Shown: positions 1-12,498, numbered from the stretch's first letter. The stretch is DNA of 64,000 nucleotides from Glycine soja (GCF_004193775.1 NC_041011.1:10505656-10569655); one strand, 5' to 3'. Numbers and translations are program-made. Notes: a model not told the origin generated them from the letters alone.

Positions 1-572
1 TGCCAAGACTCCCCTACTTTCACAAATTTCTAAACTGATTCTCAGAAAACATATTTTGTCTTCTCGGACAATAAGGCATAATTTTGCAACTAGATCTTGC
101 AATTCTTGCAGATTTTCCCTGAATTGAACCACATGACAATCAAGGAATTGAAATAATAAGGATTATGCAGGCAGGATCTACTCTGGGGGGGGGGGGGGGA
201 ATTCCCATTCGATTTCTTTTATTTTCAATCAATAAAAAGTATTTATCCTACAGGCTTAATATTTTAATTTCCATGTGTCTCTTATTTCAAGCAATGGATC
301 CATCTCTATTCTCACAAAAAGTAGCATTCATATGCTTATATTAACTGATTTTCCTTTACCACTGTTTGAAAGTTCATTTTTAACATCAAATTTATCAATC
401 TCATATTTTGTGAATATGTGTGACTATGTGCATGTTTTGTGGGAAGGGGAGCTTATGAACATATGAGAGAAGTCCCACCATGCCTGGTGAAGTATAATAA
501 ATCTCTGATGACTTAATTTGGGACAACTATACTACAACATAAACTACAAAACTGATAACTCCAAGATCCTAC
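1..572 (-). other. partial intron of the RPAP2-like gene at the left window edge
   Basis: After the last visible exon of the RPAP2-like gene the minus strand reads a GT donor at 572-571, and no further exon could be recognised down to position 1. The rest of the gene should lie left of the window. The stretch holds a run of 15 G at 185-199 and is otherwise AT-rich. Confidence 0.6.
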
Positions 573-2921
573 CATCCCTTGCTCCATGGTAGATACTGGT
601 ATTGGCAGCCGGAGCACAGCAACAAGTGTAGGTAAAGCTCGAGCAAGACAACTGGCTAAAGTTTGTTTTATTTCAGATGAGCGACCATCTGCCAAGACAA
701 CTTTGCAGGGATATTCTCTGCCATTAACTGATAGATATTCTTCTTGAAAACTTTCATCCCTCCCATATATATATGCCAAAGAAGATGATGTTATCCAAGA
801 AAAGAGGGTATTCCACATAGTTGCAAAAGGTGACAACTGAAAGAAAGTTACACACACACAAACAAACAAACAAACAAAAAAATTAAAAAAAGAAAGAAAA
901 GAAAAAGCACAAGTTTAAAGTTATGCCATAGAATATACTGAAAAATAATACAGGTTTGAATGTTTCTAAAATTTTCACTAAACTTACAGTTAAACTGAAA
1001 CCCTCTGGTGCAGCATCAAACCATGAGTCATCAGATTCAAAGAAATCAGCTTCAGAAATTCCAGGCTTTCTAGGCCATTTCACAGTAACTGAATCATTTT
1101 GTAGTATATCAACATCCTCCAGAGTACCTTCCTCACCAGCATCATGTGGTGGTGGCAATATAATGATTCCAGCTTCAGAAACTGCACAAGTTTCATTCAT
1201 AGGCGAAAAAACCTTTTACAAACCAATCAATTTAAATAGAAAACTTGTAAGAGAAACAGTAATTATACCAGCATCACTGACATCCGAGTCTCCAGAAGCA
1301 ACTGCTTCTGATGCTGAGCTCAATGCAATAACACAAGCTTCTGCTGACGCGCGACGTAATGTATCTTCATCATTGGCAACATCTATACTATTTCCTGCTG
1401 AGTCAGATTCATTTCTAATATCTCCAAAATTTTTAAACCCACAAAGATCTTTACTCCCAGTGCTGTTGATTTTCTTATCTGCCCAAGTAACAGTGCGACT
1501 AAGTTTCTTTTCACCTGCAGATTTAAGGGAAGATTTGGGTTTAGTGTTTAATGATCCACCTGCTTTTTCCACTTGGAATTTCTCTTCAACATTGGCAGGA
1601 TCTAAATTGGAAGTGGAAGCATCATCATTAGCAGTAACTCTACTCATTTTCCCTTTGACTTGTACAGATTTCTTAGCAGAATCATTCTGTTCCACATCAC
1701 ATTGTCTTTCTGATATGGAGACGGAATAAACATCTTTCTTTTTAATAGCACAATCGGGAGAGGATTTGAGCGCAGCTTCACATGATTGGGCTAATTCCTC
1801 CTCTTTTTCTGAGGTACCTAAAATTAAACTGCTCTTAAAAGATGAAGACAAATCTTGAATGCTACCATCATCTTTCCTGACCACTTTAGCATCAACCTTT
1901 CCTAACTGCTTGACTATAGCTGTTGGTTTAATTTGATGATGAGCGGTTGCGTCTCTTTGACCTGGCAGTACTTTTGAAACACTATACCCATCTTGCATAA
2001 TTATAGTACTCACAAAGCCCATCTCACTGCTAATTAAATTTATGTCACTAATTGGCTTGCCATGACCAGCTTTGGACCCTGCAATGCAGAATCAAAGCTC
2101 ACTTGGTTGGATAGTGGAAAAGGATAAGAAACAGTAATTATAGTATGCCATTTCACATAAATTAAGCCTCAGCTTCAGACTTCACAGTCACGCCACAATC
2201 ATCCATAGGCTTAACATTAAACATGATAATAAACAGGACACTCTTAAGCAAGAAATTGCATAAGGCTATCTATTTATCTATAGTTTCTCACAATTGTCTA
2301 GACTCTAGAACACCCAAAAAAAAAATCCTCACCTTTTTTAACATTTTTCCGCAAACCCTTAGAATCATGGTCTCTTGGTTTTGGTACATAACCCTCAATT
2401 GCATTTGAAGGTCCAGCCCACTGCTCTAAAGACACCTCCCCACTGCTTGTTTCTGTCTTCTCCTGGATTTTCAAATCAGACAAACCGAAATCTTCATTCT
2501 TTTGCAAATTCTCCGCTGGTTCCAGATTCAAATTCTCAAACAAGCTAAGAATATTGTTTAGTTTTTCCAGGTCTAAACCTGAGCATCTCTCTGCTTGCAA
2601 GCTCCCAGCAAAAGCTTTGCTGCTAACAACACAATTTGAACAACAAAACATGTAAGTCTCGTGTAAGTCATAGACCTTGTGCTCCTTCAGTGAAATCCGG
2701 TATCTACCCTTCCGTGGGCGATCGGATGGCAAAGCATTGCTGCAGAGCGGATAACCACACACGTTTGTAATGGATCGTTCGGTTACAATGTCTTCGTAGT
2801 CACTCCTTGACATCAGAGACCCAGCAGCAAACAGCTGGTCTTCATTTTGAATGCCTTCAAGGAGCGACATTTGCAATTTGAAAACAGCATCTTTGACAGA
2901 AACAGGCTTGTCCTTTTCCAT
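573..2921 (-). CDS. RPAP2: RPAP2/RTR1-type RNA polymerase II CTD phosphatase homologue (RIMA-like), 3' end missing
   Basis: Four coding exons join in frame: 2333-2921, 1269-2078, 988-1181 and 573-836, giving 619 residues before the window ends. All junctions have GT/AG signals and the phases agree (1, 1, 0). Exon 1 carries the RTR1 zinc-finger signature: C55-X4-C60 within VCGYPLC, then a Cys cluster at C93/C94 and C97 in MFCCSNC. The middle is long, Ser/Lys/Asp-rich and probably disordered. Exons 3-4 hold a conserved C-terminal part (WFDAAPEGFSLT, then LSPFATMWNTLFSWIT and LARALPTLV). In yeast and humans this family acts on the CTD of RNA polymerase II and in polymerase biogenesis or nuclear import; plant homologues are linked to nuclear import of the polymerase. 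The start is the first Met after a probable 5' UTR intron. The last exon or exons, after LPIPVSTMEQGM, lie outside the window. Confidence 0.92.
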
Positions 2922-3480
2922 TGAAACAAAAGCTTCAGAACCAAATAACTAGAACTGCATCATGCACAAAGTACACCACAATAAGAATAGCTTCAACAGT
3001 TCAACCCAACAAAATTTCAGAGTCACAAGACACAATCATAATTCTATTATTAAAGCACATGAAAGATAAAAGTAATTGCATTGATGATTATATATTACAA
3101 TAATCACATTCGTAGTCGTCCTTGAACGTTAACGCATTTAGACCGTAAAATTAGGTTCCATGATAACCCTAATTTGGACAGAAGAAATGCACTTTCATTA
3201 ACCCTAATTTCAAATCCATCACACAGTTCTCTAAATTAGGACTTACCAGAAAACGAAAAAGTGTGTGCTGAAAGTGGAGAGGGAGAAAGTGTGCCAGGAA
3301 AGAAGAAAGAAAGCGTGGACACGATTAGGGTTTGGTTGCTAATATCATCGGTGCTGTGCTTGGAAACAAAAAAGTGTGCGATGGTGACATTCTCGGAGAC
3401 GAAGCTTGGCGGTGGTGAGGAGGTGAAACTTGAAAGAGAAACCTCTATTTTCCTTTCAGCAATCACTGTTTTAAACTTTT
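2922..3480 (-). other. 5' leader of the RPAP2-like gene with probable UTR intron
   Basis: A good minus-strand donor (CTG|GTAAGT) ends an upstream exon at 3247. The acceptor should lie just upstream of the ATG, near 2930, but could not be fixed. The upstream exon (about 3247-3480) contains a short upstream reading frame (start 3466). It is more likely leader than an N-terminal extension, because the conserved RPAP2 start is at 2921. Confidence 0.5.
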
Positions 3481-4626
3481 AGGCAAGCCGTTTTTTGTTC
3501 TTGAACTATGTTTTTCATTAAACATGACAACACCATTGTTTTATTTTTAAAAATTCTCCCAAATTTTAATTGCCTTCAAACATTTTTTAATTCATTTTCC
3601 CTTACTGTAAGAAATTAATTATGACAACTTGAGGACTTGGAAATGTTTAAGGTCAGTTATGAGTTATGACGATTTATAATGTGACCTTCATAGGTCTTGC
3701 ACGATGCGAACATGATTTTGAGTTGAGCGATTAAAATGAACGATTGGATGGGTGAGGGTGCACTGAATGGAAAAAGTACCATGTTCATAGGATGATTAAG
3801 TTTGCTCCTACTACTTTGGATATGTGTTTTCACTTGTCAATTCCATCTTTGGTTGCAACAAACCTCGTGTTTTCGTCATCGTCAACCTATCAAACCCAAC
3901 TGTGGAAGGCGCTCATTGTCAAATCCACTTCAAAAAAACAAAGATTGAAACTTTATTCGATCGATTTTCAGTTGTATGTCATGGGATTTGGTTATTTCTA
4001 TGATGAAATGCTTGATCTGGATTGTGTTTTTGTTTATTCTTTGCATTGTATGCTATTTTTAACAGTTTTCGCAATGGTAGTCCAAAAAAATTTTAATGTT
4101 TCAGTTGTGAATCCTGAACATATTTAGCCCTCCATTTTAATCATGCGGATTGGGGTTTTCAAAATACAATGATGTGTAGGAAGCAATAGTTGGACGTGCA
4201 GAAAGTTTTAGCTGCCATGGGGTTGATATTACCCCTAGCATTTGTTTTTAGTTTCTTTGGGCTTTTACCCTCCAAAATAAAAATTACAATAATTGAGATA
4301 TTTTTAGTTTTGTTGCTTTGATTGTTTGAGAGACTTAAAAAAATTAACAAAAGAATACATCATTAAATTTTGATCAACTATTCCCTGTTCTCTGGGTACA
4401 TGGGAACGATATAAGCCCCAAAAGAAGCAGACAAAGTTATTTAGTTCACTCAATTTAACACACTGAAGAATACATAGATTGTCTTCTCCTTATTCTTTCG
4501 GTACTTGGGAAACCCCTTATTCTTTAGAAAGCATATTTCACACTGACATTTTTTATAATTTAGCACTTATCCTCGTGCCAAACACACTTTTTTATTTGTT
4601 ACTCACTTATTTTCGATATTGCATTA
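3481..4626. other. intergenic, no supported gene
   Basis: AT-rich spacer between the RPAP2-like leader and the 3' end of the MLP-like gene. A plus-strand open frame of 111 codons at 3792-4127 has no motif that can be named with confidence. Nothing else was recognised. Confidence 0.5.
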
Positions 4627-6707
4627 TTATTGCTCTGCCTTCAGAACATGAGCATCGGTTTCTTTAGTGGTGGCAGTTATAATGTCCAAGTAGTGATATG
4701 GAGGAGCAACATCTTCATTAAGCTTCTCATATTCAATGGTCCATATAGTAACAACACCACCTTCCTCCTCAATATCGATCACTTGCAAGTGGACCTTATA
4801 CATCTTGTAATCCTTACTATTTTCTCCATCGAAGATTTTGAATGATATTGACTTGCTTTGTTCATCAATGGCTTCAATACTCTCCTTAAATGTGCGTACT
4901 TTCCCTTATACAGTTGTTCACAAGCATTTAAGAATAAAAGAAATAAATAGCATCTGCAATGAATTGAAATTGTAAAAATATTTTACACTAAAAGAAGAAC
5001 AGTATTGCATTAAGATTTCAAAGAATTTTAAATTATTTTGTTATAAAAAGTCTTATGGTATTCAATCAACACTTTTAAATAATATAAATAAATCTTCTTA
5101 TATTCAATTGAAACTTTTAAGATTTTTTTTAAGAAGTATAACAAAATCTACAAGTATTCAATTAGGATTTTTTATAACTTAAAAAAAATCTTTTGATGTT
5201 TAAAAATATACAAATTTTGATGGATTATTTTTTAAAATGGATTTCGATAGATTTCATTTGACTTTTTAATATAAAATATCTATCAAACCATCTCACTCAA
5301 ACTCTTGAGATTTTGCTAAATTTTTTTCTTTCTTTTTATATTGGTTACCAATCTTTTTTTTCCCTCTCATCACCCATACTTTATTCTCTCTTTAATACCC
5401 AATACAAAATCTGATATCTACTCAATTAAAAGAGTTATTAAACAACTATCAAAGAATAATATTCTTCAAGATGTATGTGTCATAAATGTTTCTCTTATTA
5501 TTTTGGAACCAAAAAATGTCAAATATACCCCCCCCCTTACACTTTTTTGTTTGTTTTCTAAATGAAATTAATATTTGTCTAATGTGTCAATGCTAACTAT
5601 GTTTTCCTTACACTGACTAAGTTCATCATCTGTTAGATGTAATATTTTCGAGATTCTCACCCTTAATTTTGTCTCCCCATAACTGAGTAACCATCCTATA
5701 AATTTTCTACCCTTATCACTTCCTTCTTCTAGTAGACTTATTATTGCACCTCATTTGTCATTGGATTTATCATAAAATAATTGTCGTAAGTAAATTTTTT
5801 CTTCTTAAGAAAACTAGTATATAATTTCAAATCTATTTTTCAAATCCAAAAGTGAGAATGAAAATATGTTAGTATAAAAGGACCTAAAGCCAAAAATAAT
5901 TTAACTATTAAAAGATTAAAAAAATGGTTTTACTTTTTTTTTTATCTAAATCTTATAATTTCTTATTATCTTTTTCACCAATTCTTATAATTTTGAATGC
6001 ACTTTTAAAAATTCACAAAGTCATTTTAAATCTTATAAATTTATAAAAAAATTTAATTCTTTTAAATTCTTATGATATAAATCCATTAAAATTTAAATTA
6101 TCAATCTTACAAAAAAAGTTGATAAGTCATAATATTTTTATACAATCTTTAAAATCTATAAGACTATTTTATGCTAAAATAATCTTTTAAGATTTTAGTC
6201 TAATATACTCTTATATTCAATTACAAATATTCGTAAGATAAGTTATCAACTTTTATTATAATATTAGAAGTCATATGGTGATTTGTCATTGTAAATTTCT
6301 TTTACTTTGACGGTATGTAAAAATTAAAAGTCTAAAAGAAAGTAAGAAGAGTAATAGACCTTCTTAGATTTGTACAATTAATTAAAAACATAATTTACTT
6401 AAAATGAGGTTGAAAAGTTGAATTCTTACGTATATTAAAATTAATTAGAAGGAATTAATTAGAAGGAAACATTATCCCACCTTTTTATTTGCATAACTGA
6501 GTTACAGAAATGTAAATATATACCTGTGGTGAGATTCCAGCTCTTGACAGAGCCAGTGTCATGCCAATCTCCTTCATGCAACTTGCCATCATAGACTTTG
6601 TCAACAATGTCTTGCAAATTGTGAAGTTGCTTTGCAAAAACATTGAAGAACTTGACAGCAGGTGATCGGATCCCAAGTTCTGTTACCATCTTACCCTTTA
6701 AAACCAT
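4627..6707 (-). CDS. major latex protein (MLP)-like, Bet v 1 superfamily
   Basis: Two exons, 6524-6707 and 4627-4904, join in phase 1 to give 153 residues, close to the usual 150-155 for MLPs. Exon 1 (61 codons) has the family N-terminus: MVLKGKMVTELGI, then a helix with FFNVFAKQLHNLQDIVDKV and a loop ending EGDWHDTGSVKSWN. Exon 2 starts GKVRTFKESIEAIDEQSKSI and ends in the typical strand and C-terminal helix (TIWTIEYEKLNEDVAPP, then HYLDIITATTKETDAHVLKA). The single intron at this position is typical of the family, but at 1,619 bp it is long. MLPs fold as a ligand-binding pocket for small hydrophobic molecules and are linked to stress and development; the ligand here is unknown. The frame is open with GT/AG borders, so the gene looks functional. 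A Mutator-like insertion begins 86 bp upstream of the ATG. Confidence 0.87.
5030..6250. repeat. probable transposon-derived sequence in the MLP-like intron
   Basis: The intron is extremely AT-rich. It repeats motifs such as TATTCAATT with AAATC/GATTT blocks near 5050-5230 and again, in largely inverted sense, near 5990-6230. This suggests an old inverted-repeat element that lengthened the intron. Ends and target duplication could not be defined. Confidence 0.3.
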
Positions 6708-6770
6708 CTCTTAATAACTATAGAAAGAAAATGTAGAAATGGTTATGCCACCTTATTCTTATTGATAGGA

Positions 6771-6780
6771 CCTTTAAATA
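6771..6780 (-). promoter_or_regulatory. TATA-like box of the MLP-like gene
   Basis: The minus strand reads TATTTAAAGG about 63 bases upstream of the ATG at 6707, a plausible core promoter position for a short leader. The Mutator-like element starts only 13 bases further upstream. Confidence 0.45.
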
Positions 6781-6793
6781 GACAATAAATTAT

Positions 6794-7931
6794 GGACTTA
6801 ATTGTAAAAAGAGTCTCCCTATTTTTTTCACTTCACTAAATTGGTTTTTTTTATTTTTAAATTTACTATTAGAGTCCTCTATTTTTTAAAATTTACTATC
6901 TGAGTTTCAGAAAAAAAAAATTAAACGTTGACTGTTAACTTATTTTATATTGTCATTATCAGTGGTTAATTAAACTAAATTAATTACATTACGGTAATTT
7001 CTTAATTGTATTAAAAATTGTTGATAAGTAAAAAAAGAGGGACAAATTCCCAAATCATACCCTAATTCCCAAATCCATTGCTCACAACCCTCCTCCTTCT
7101 CATGTCCCCTTCCCAACTCTTCCTCTGTCTCGCATTCCCTTTCTAAACCCTTCCTTTGTCGCGGTTCTGTTCCCACACCTCATTGTGTCACTCTTATAAA
7201 GCCTTCTTGTGGTAATTTCGTTCCCACACCTCGTTGTGCCTTTGTTCCCAACCCCTCATTGTGTTTCCATTCCCCAAAACTTCATCGCATCTCCTATTGC
7301 CTAACATCGTCATCGTGTTTGCCACCTCCTTATCAACATCATTCCCATGGAAAGGAGTGCATTGTCGTACAGCTCTAAGTCCCAAAGTCAAAGAGGTTGT
7401 GAGCACAAAGACATAAAACTTTCACACCTCCCCTCATTCAACCACCAAGTGACGACGTCCATCGAATTGAAAGCCCAAAAACTTGACAAACACCAACAAG
7501 AAGGAGGAGACTAATCACCTCATGCATCTCATGTTCTGGTTGTTCAATTTGGATTCGTGTTGCTAATTTTGGAAATTAGAGATTTTTGGTAATGTGAAGG
7601 TTAGGGACTTTGGGTGGATGAACTTTACGTTTTGGGGTTGGGATAATTGTTTTTAAGATAATTGTTAGTTACCTAATTACTAATGAGGATAAATTAGAAA
7701 TAACGTAAATAATTAATCACTTTAGTTACCAATAATAATATTTCCTAAATACATAAATATCTCTTAAAAGATCAATTATACGCGAACACGTGGTAGTCAA
7801 CATTCTAAGCTAATAAGCTAATAGTCAACATTTAATTTTTTTCTCTAGGGACTCTAGATAGTGAATTTTGAAAAATAGGGGGACTGATTAGTGAAATGGA
7901 AAAAATAAGGGGACTCTTTTGCAATTAAGCC
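6794..7931. mobile_element. non-autonomous Mutator-like (MULE) element with long terminal inverted repeats
   Basis: The left end starts GGACTTAATTGTAAAAAGAG and the right end, reverse-complemented, starts GGCTTAATTGCAAAAGAGTC. Similarity continues inward for at least 130 bases, with an internal duplication in the left arm around 6838-6900. The same 8-mer TAAATTAT flanks both ends (6786-6793 and 7932-7939), as expected for a target-site duplication. Long inverted repeats and an 8-9 bp duplication fit the Mutator superfamily. No transposase is present. The interior (about 7030-7560) is more GC-rich than the ends and contains short imperfect repeats of GTTCCCACACCTC; it may be captured sequence, but no protein was recognised. 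Confidence 0.75.
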
Positions 7932-7974
7932 TAAATTATACACATTAAGACTAACTAACTTTTGTGTCCTTGAT

Positions 7975-8152
7975 ACTATTTTAGTCCCTAATAAATTAAT
8001 AAATTTTGTGTTTGTTATCTAATAATTTTTTTTCATTTGTTATTAGTCTTTCTAATAACAAATGAATTTTTTTATCAGAGAACAAAAGCAAAAAATTCTC
8101 TAATTTATTAGAGACTATAAAAGTATTAAGATCAAAAATAAAATTATTATTT
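7975..8152. repeat. small foldback element (MITE-like)
   Basis: The sequence from about 7975 to 8060 pairs with about 8065-8152 as its imperfect reverse complement: ATTTGTTATTAG faces CTAATAACAAAT at the centre, and ATTTTAGTCCCTAATAAATT faces the outer right arm. The palindromic form with little loop is typical of MITE relics. The family was not identified. Confidence 0.5.
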
Positions 8153-10395
8153 TGTTAGAGACTCAATATAAAAAAAACTTATTAAGAAATAAATATAAAA
8201 TGAAGATATTTATTAGGAATCAAAAATATATTTTAGCCTAAAGTATAAATGTAAACCATTACATCTTATATAAGTGGTCATGATCAAAAGAAAAATGTCT
8301 TTCCTAAAAAAATGCAACATGACTTTTTAAAGTGATTATGTAATGAATTTTTTTTCACCAAAAAATGGTTGAACGAGACACAAATTCAAAACATAAATTT
8401 CCATCCAGTTGTAACTACTCAATTAGTCCTTAGGGGCCAAAAAATCTCTCTTAGGAGGGTTGCCCACCAAGAGGAGAAAATGACGTCCGAAAGATTCGAA
8501 CCCACACCCCCACAGAGAGTGAAAGTTCATTCCAGATCCTTATTCACTTGTGATACCCACATTGAATGATAAAGAATATCTAGTCTTATTATAGTTGTAT
8601 GATGCAAATTTAAAGTTTTCGTATTTTAAAAATGAGAATTACTTTCATTTGATACAATACCTATTTGAGGCAAGTTCCTCGAGGAGTAGATGATTTAATA
8701 TCTATACTTGGCTTAAAATGAGAGGCACGTCAAACAATATTAGCTGTGTTGTTAGACGAAGACTTGTTTCGTCATACGTTGTTCAGAAGGGAATATATAC
8801 ATGGTTTCGGTGATGTTATGTAGGTCTACATAATGGCCGGGTTCGGTGCAGGGAGTACTCACAAACTTATGTACCATTTGTTTTATATTATGTTAAGCTT
8901 TATCAACTATCATATTGCAGGGTAGTTTGTTTAGCATTTACATATATTTGGAGGGTGGATTTTATGTGCAAGAATGCAGCACCTTTTGTTATTAGCTGTT
9001 GAGGGTAGATTTTCTTTAAATCATTAATGTTGTACCAATTAATTATGCATATTTTGCTTACTTTTCTGCAGCTTAATTATGTTTTTATCACTGATCTTTT
9101 ACTTTTTTACAAATTTTGTGATGAAGTTAACACATTTTATCACCTAATTTTTAAAATTTGGCAGATTTTGTTACTCAACCTAATTTTTTTTTGCATAGTT
9201 TGATGCCTTATTTTCAAAATTTCATGCATTTTTCCCTTTATATTATAATTAAGCATTTTTGTTTTGAAAATTGGATGGAAAATGCATTAAATTTGTAAAG
9301 TTGGATGATAAAATGTGTAAAAAAAAAGTTGAATGACAAAATACACAAAATTTTGAAAGTTAAATGACAAAATGTATAAATCTCATAGTTCAATGACATA
9401 ATTTACGAAATCGTGAAAGATAAGATTTAAGGTAGTTTTCTTCACACCTTGTGTTGAATTGTAGGGTATTACTTTTAATAAAATTTATTTGTGGTTATAA
9501 AAATTCACTTTCAAAAAATCATATGCACAAAGCATCTTACTTTGAAGGAACGGCATTTACTAACAAGATTTTGCTTTTAATTTCTAACAGTAATCTAGAT
9601 AGTTTCATATTCCCCAATCTGAATTTCAAAACAAAGTTTTAGCGTAATGATAGTTTTAGCAGAAACACCAAGAACTACAGTTGCCACCTTGATCTATATT
9701 TCCATTGACTCCAAAAAGTAAATCACGGACAGATTATGGACACAAGTCTGATGGAATTTCACAACACTTTCTCCCTTGGATTACTCCTTAAATACTCCCT
9801 ACGGTTCTCGGCTTATATAATATATACACAAAAGAAAAAGTTTTTAGCTCTAGGACACAGGTGTCTCAGATTCTTTTTTTTATTTATTGGAATCCAACAA
9901 CTGCCTCGAGCATATATTCCTCATCATGTCATGCCTGAGCAAACAGTTAGCCTGAACAAAATAAGAAAAGAATCACACTTGAGACATGATTTGTGAATTG
10001 TGATACACAGTTACACACCAAAATATACACCTAGTAATTAATGAGTGACTAGAAATATTGCTTATATGTTATAATCAGAGAGAACCATTAAGACAAGTAA
10101 ATAGTGTAAAGGGTATTGCCATCTAATCATAAACCATCATATACAGTGATTGTCATCCAATTTGTTGACTTTTGCACTAACTACCATAAAGGTTATAGCA
10201 ACAATGATTTCTGATTAATTGACAGTTTTAAACTGTAGTTCATAAAAATTAAACTTTAAAACTAAATTAGTTAACAAATGGATGAAATCTCCATTGATTC
10301 TATTGTGAGGCTCAAAGGTCTAAACTAAGATCAAAAGGCTTACCTTCAAGCATGATATGCTGAGCAAAGATGCATTCACAGAAGCAAACTGGAAC
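8153..10395. other. intergenic, no supported gene, repeat remnants
   Basis: AT-rich stretch between the MULE/MITE cluster and the RHF2A-like 3' end. It contains a tRNA B-box-like motif on the minus strand near 8489-8500 (GGGTTCGAATC) without a tRNA fold, and the foldback element at 9070-9427 listed separately. No coding region was recognised. Confidence 0.5.
9070..9427. repeat. degenerate foldback / inverted-repeat element
   Basis: The left arm contains CACATTTTATCACCTAATTT; the right arm repeatedly contains the opposite-strand form (GATGATAAAATGTG, GAATGACAAAATAC, AATGACAAAATGT). The two halves are imperfect reverse complements, with several subterminal copies of the same roughly 20-base unit. 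This suggests a non-autonomous DNA transposon. Its ends are uncertain. Confidence 0.45.
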
Positions 10396-12498
10396 TCATT
10401 TTGAATCTGAGCTAGCAGAAAATGTAGTTGGAGTACTATTGTCACGCAAAGAGTTCTCTCCACGAGCTTCCACATTGTTTTGGTTGCTTGTCTCTGCAAT
10501 GGAACAGTTCACCAAATGATTTGGATTTGATAAAGAAGTTCCTGCAGCCCTATTATTTTCTCTTGTTGTTTCAAGGCGCTCCATCAATCGGGACACGCTA
10601 GCAATTTTGGCATTCAATTCTCTCTTAACTTCTGAACCAAGTTCTGACATAGAAGAATTGGGAGAGAACAGCCTCTCTTTCCATCCCCTTGTGCCCTTCG
10701 AAATTGATTCTTTGTATCTTTGTCACAAGACAATTTAATACCAGATAAGTTGACTTAACAAAAACATAAAGTTTACGGACACATGGTTTCAAAGAAATCA
10801 TACCTCGTGGATACTGCATTAAATCTGGAACGCAGAGAATCAGAGAACGATTGTTCTGATGGCTGTGCTCTGTCTTGGCTTGCAGGAAAAGAATGAGAGG
10901 CAAACCTTCTACAAGCAAGTAAATATACAACATATAACTTCACATGCACACTAATAATGATAACAAGAAAATATATATTAGAGTCTAACTACCTATCATT
11001 AGAGTGAACTCCTTGAAGATTTGTTGTTGCGACAGTAGAGCCAGAAGTTAAAGAAGAACCCCGAGTTTGGAAATAGGGGATCTGCTGTGGAGATGATTGC
11101 TCATTTCCGTCAAATGTAAGTGGGGTAGATGGAATTCCTACAGGAATTGCAGCTGGTTCACTTTCCCCTCCTGCAGCAAATGGTGGTGCACTTGGCTGAG
11201 TTGAGTATACTAAGAAGTGTGGACGGCCATGAGCAGATGACCTAGTTCGATGGCCTTCCCTCTGGCCGAGGTGGTGTGATCTCCTCATTGCTGCTGCAGC
11301 AGTCAAATGTTGAATTATTCGCTCTTCAATATCAGCCTCATTCATAGCCATGGGTAACTGCAGAAGAATGAAAAAATTGTTAGCATAAGATGGTGGGAAT
11401 AAGATGTGCTAAGAGTCAAGATGTAGGACAATCAAATATAAACTGACATGCTGCAATTCAAAATCACCAAGTGCTGGATGATGAAAAATCGCAGCATTTC
11501 TAGATGGGGTATCCCTCAAGCTCCTTTCCAGCTCTACTGCCTCAAGCAGTTCTTGACTGTGATGAAATGGATACAACTTAAAGAACATAATCATGAAATG
11601 AATTATAAAGTAGGTCACTCGTGCCAGAAGAAAAATACTGAACTAACCTTGTAGTATCCCTCAAGCTGATAGGTTGCCAACACATAGGACATTGGGAGCT
11701 TCTCTGACACCTACAAACAATAGCCAGTAACTATTACTAAAGTATAATGTTGCATAATCAACCATATAAAACAACTCAAATGTTCTCACCCATTAGCAGC
11801 CAAAGCCATGTTTTGTGATCAGAAACTTACAATATATACATATATATGTATATATATATGGAAATAACAAGAACATTTTCAACAGTGAACATGGCCCCTA
11901 GCCATATACAAATATCCAGACAACGCACACACACAGACGGATAGAGACAGAAACATATCCATCAAACTATTTCAAAAGTTCTTATTTCTATTTTGTAGGT
12001 GGTTAGTATAGCACCTTGTCCACAATTATATCAATGCATTTATTAGACTTCAAGTTCAAACTTTTCATGAGAATGCTGAAAGCTAGAAGCCATTTTAATA
12101 TATAGGAACCAATTGAACCAAAGATATACTACCCTATGAGAAAATAGAGGTAAAAATAACACTAAAAATCTTTGTTTTGTGAAAGACACGTGAAAAATGT
12201 ATTAAAATGTACCATTCAAGAATGCACTGCAGGTGGAACTCATGCTTGCAATTAGTGACCTGAAAAGAAATAAAAGGAAAAGGAGTAAACAAATGTTTTT
12301 CAAATGAAGTCATCCCTGCCTATAATTCTATTTGTCAAAAGGACACAGGGAAGCACAAAAACTGTATATTACAGTGGCAGGATCACTTTTGCAAAAATCC
12401 TCAAGGCATATGCTGCAAGCATCATCACAAGCTTCTTGAACCCCCCCTTCCACAAAGGCTTCTGCCGATGTCACATGACTTTCGGTCTTGCCTTCCAT
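10396..12498 (-). CDS. RHF2A: RING-H2 E3 ubiquitin-protein ligase, RHF2A-like
   Basis: Seven coding exons join in frame: 12373-12498, 12213-12259, 11648-11710, 11448-11556, 10993-11357, 10804-10908 and 10396-10717. Together they give 378 residues, about the size of Arabidopsis RHF2A. All borders are GT/AG. The RING-H2 domain is split over exons 1-3: C28-X2-C31, C46, H48, H51, C54, C65, C68 (CSIC, NCKHEFHLQC, CPMC). Downstream come the family blocks SQELLEAVE, FHHPALGDFELQH, ERIIQHL, SSAHGRPHFLVYST, SFSDSLRSRFNAVSTRYKES, GWKERLF and SELGSEVKREL. RHF1A/RHF2A in Arabidopsis act in gametophyte development through turnover of a cyclin-dependent kinase inhibitor; the same role here is inference. 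All eight zinc ligands are present and no frame breaks were seen, so it should be functional. Confidence 0.95.

Noticed and set aside
185..199. Run of 15 G as a quadruplex regulatory element
   Set aside because: It lies in an intron and is a plain homopolymer of uncertain length; nothing links it to regulation.
956..1729. Plus-strand open frame of 257 codons
   Set aside because: It lies antisense to exons 2-3 of the RPAP2-like gene, whose frame, splice sites and motifs are clear.
3792..4127. Plus-strand frame of 111 codons, slightly reminiscent of F-box-associated domains
   Set aside because: The resemblance is limited to a few hydrophobic residues; no F-box or repeated beta-blade motif could be found around it.
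7234..7416. Short frames on both strands inside the MULE
   Set aside because: They arise from the GC-richer repeats and show no recognisable domain.
8440..8560. tRNA gene or tRNA-derived SINE on the minus strand
   Set aside because: Only a B-box-like GGGTTCGAATC is present. No acceptor stem, anticodon arm or convincing A box could be found, and no poly-A or target duplication was seen.
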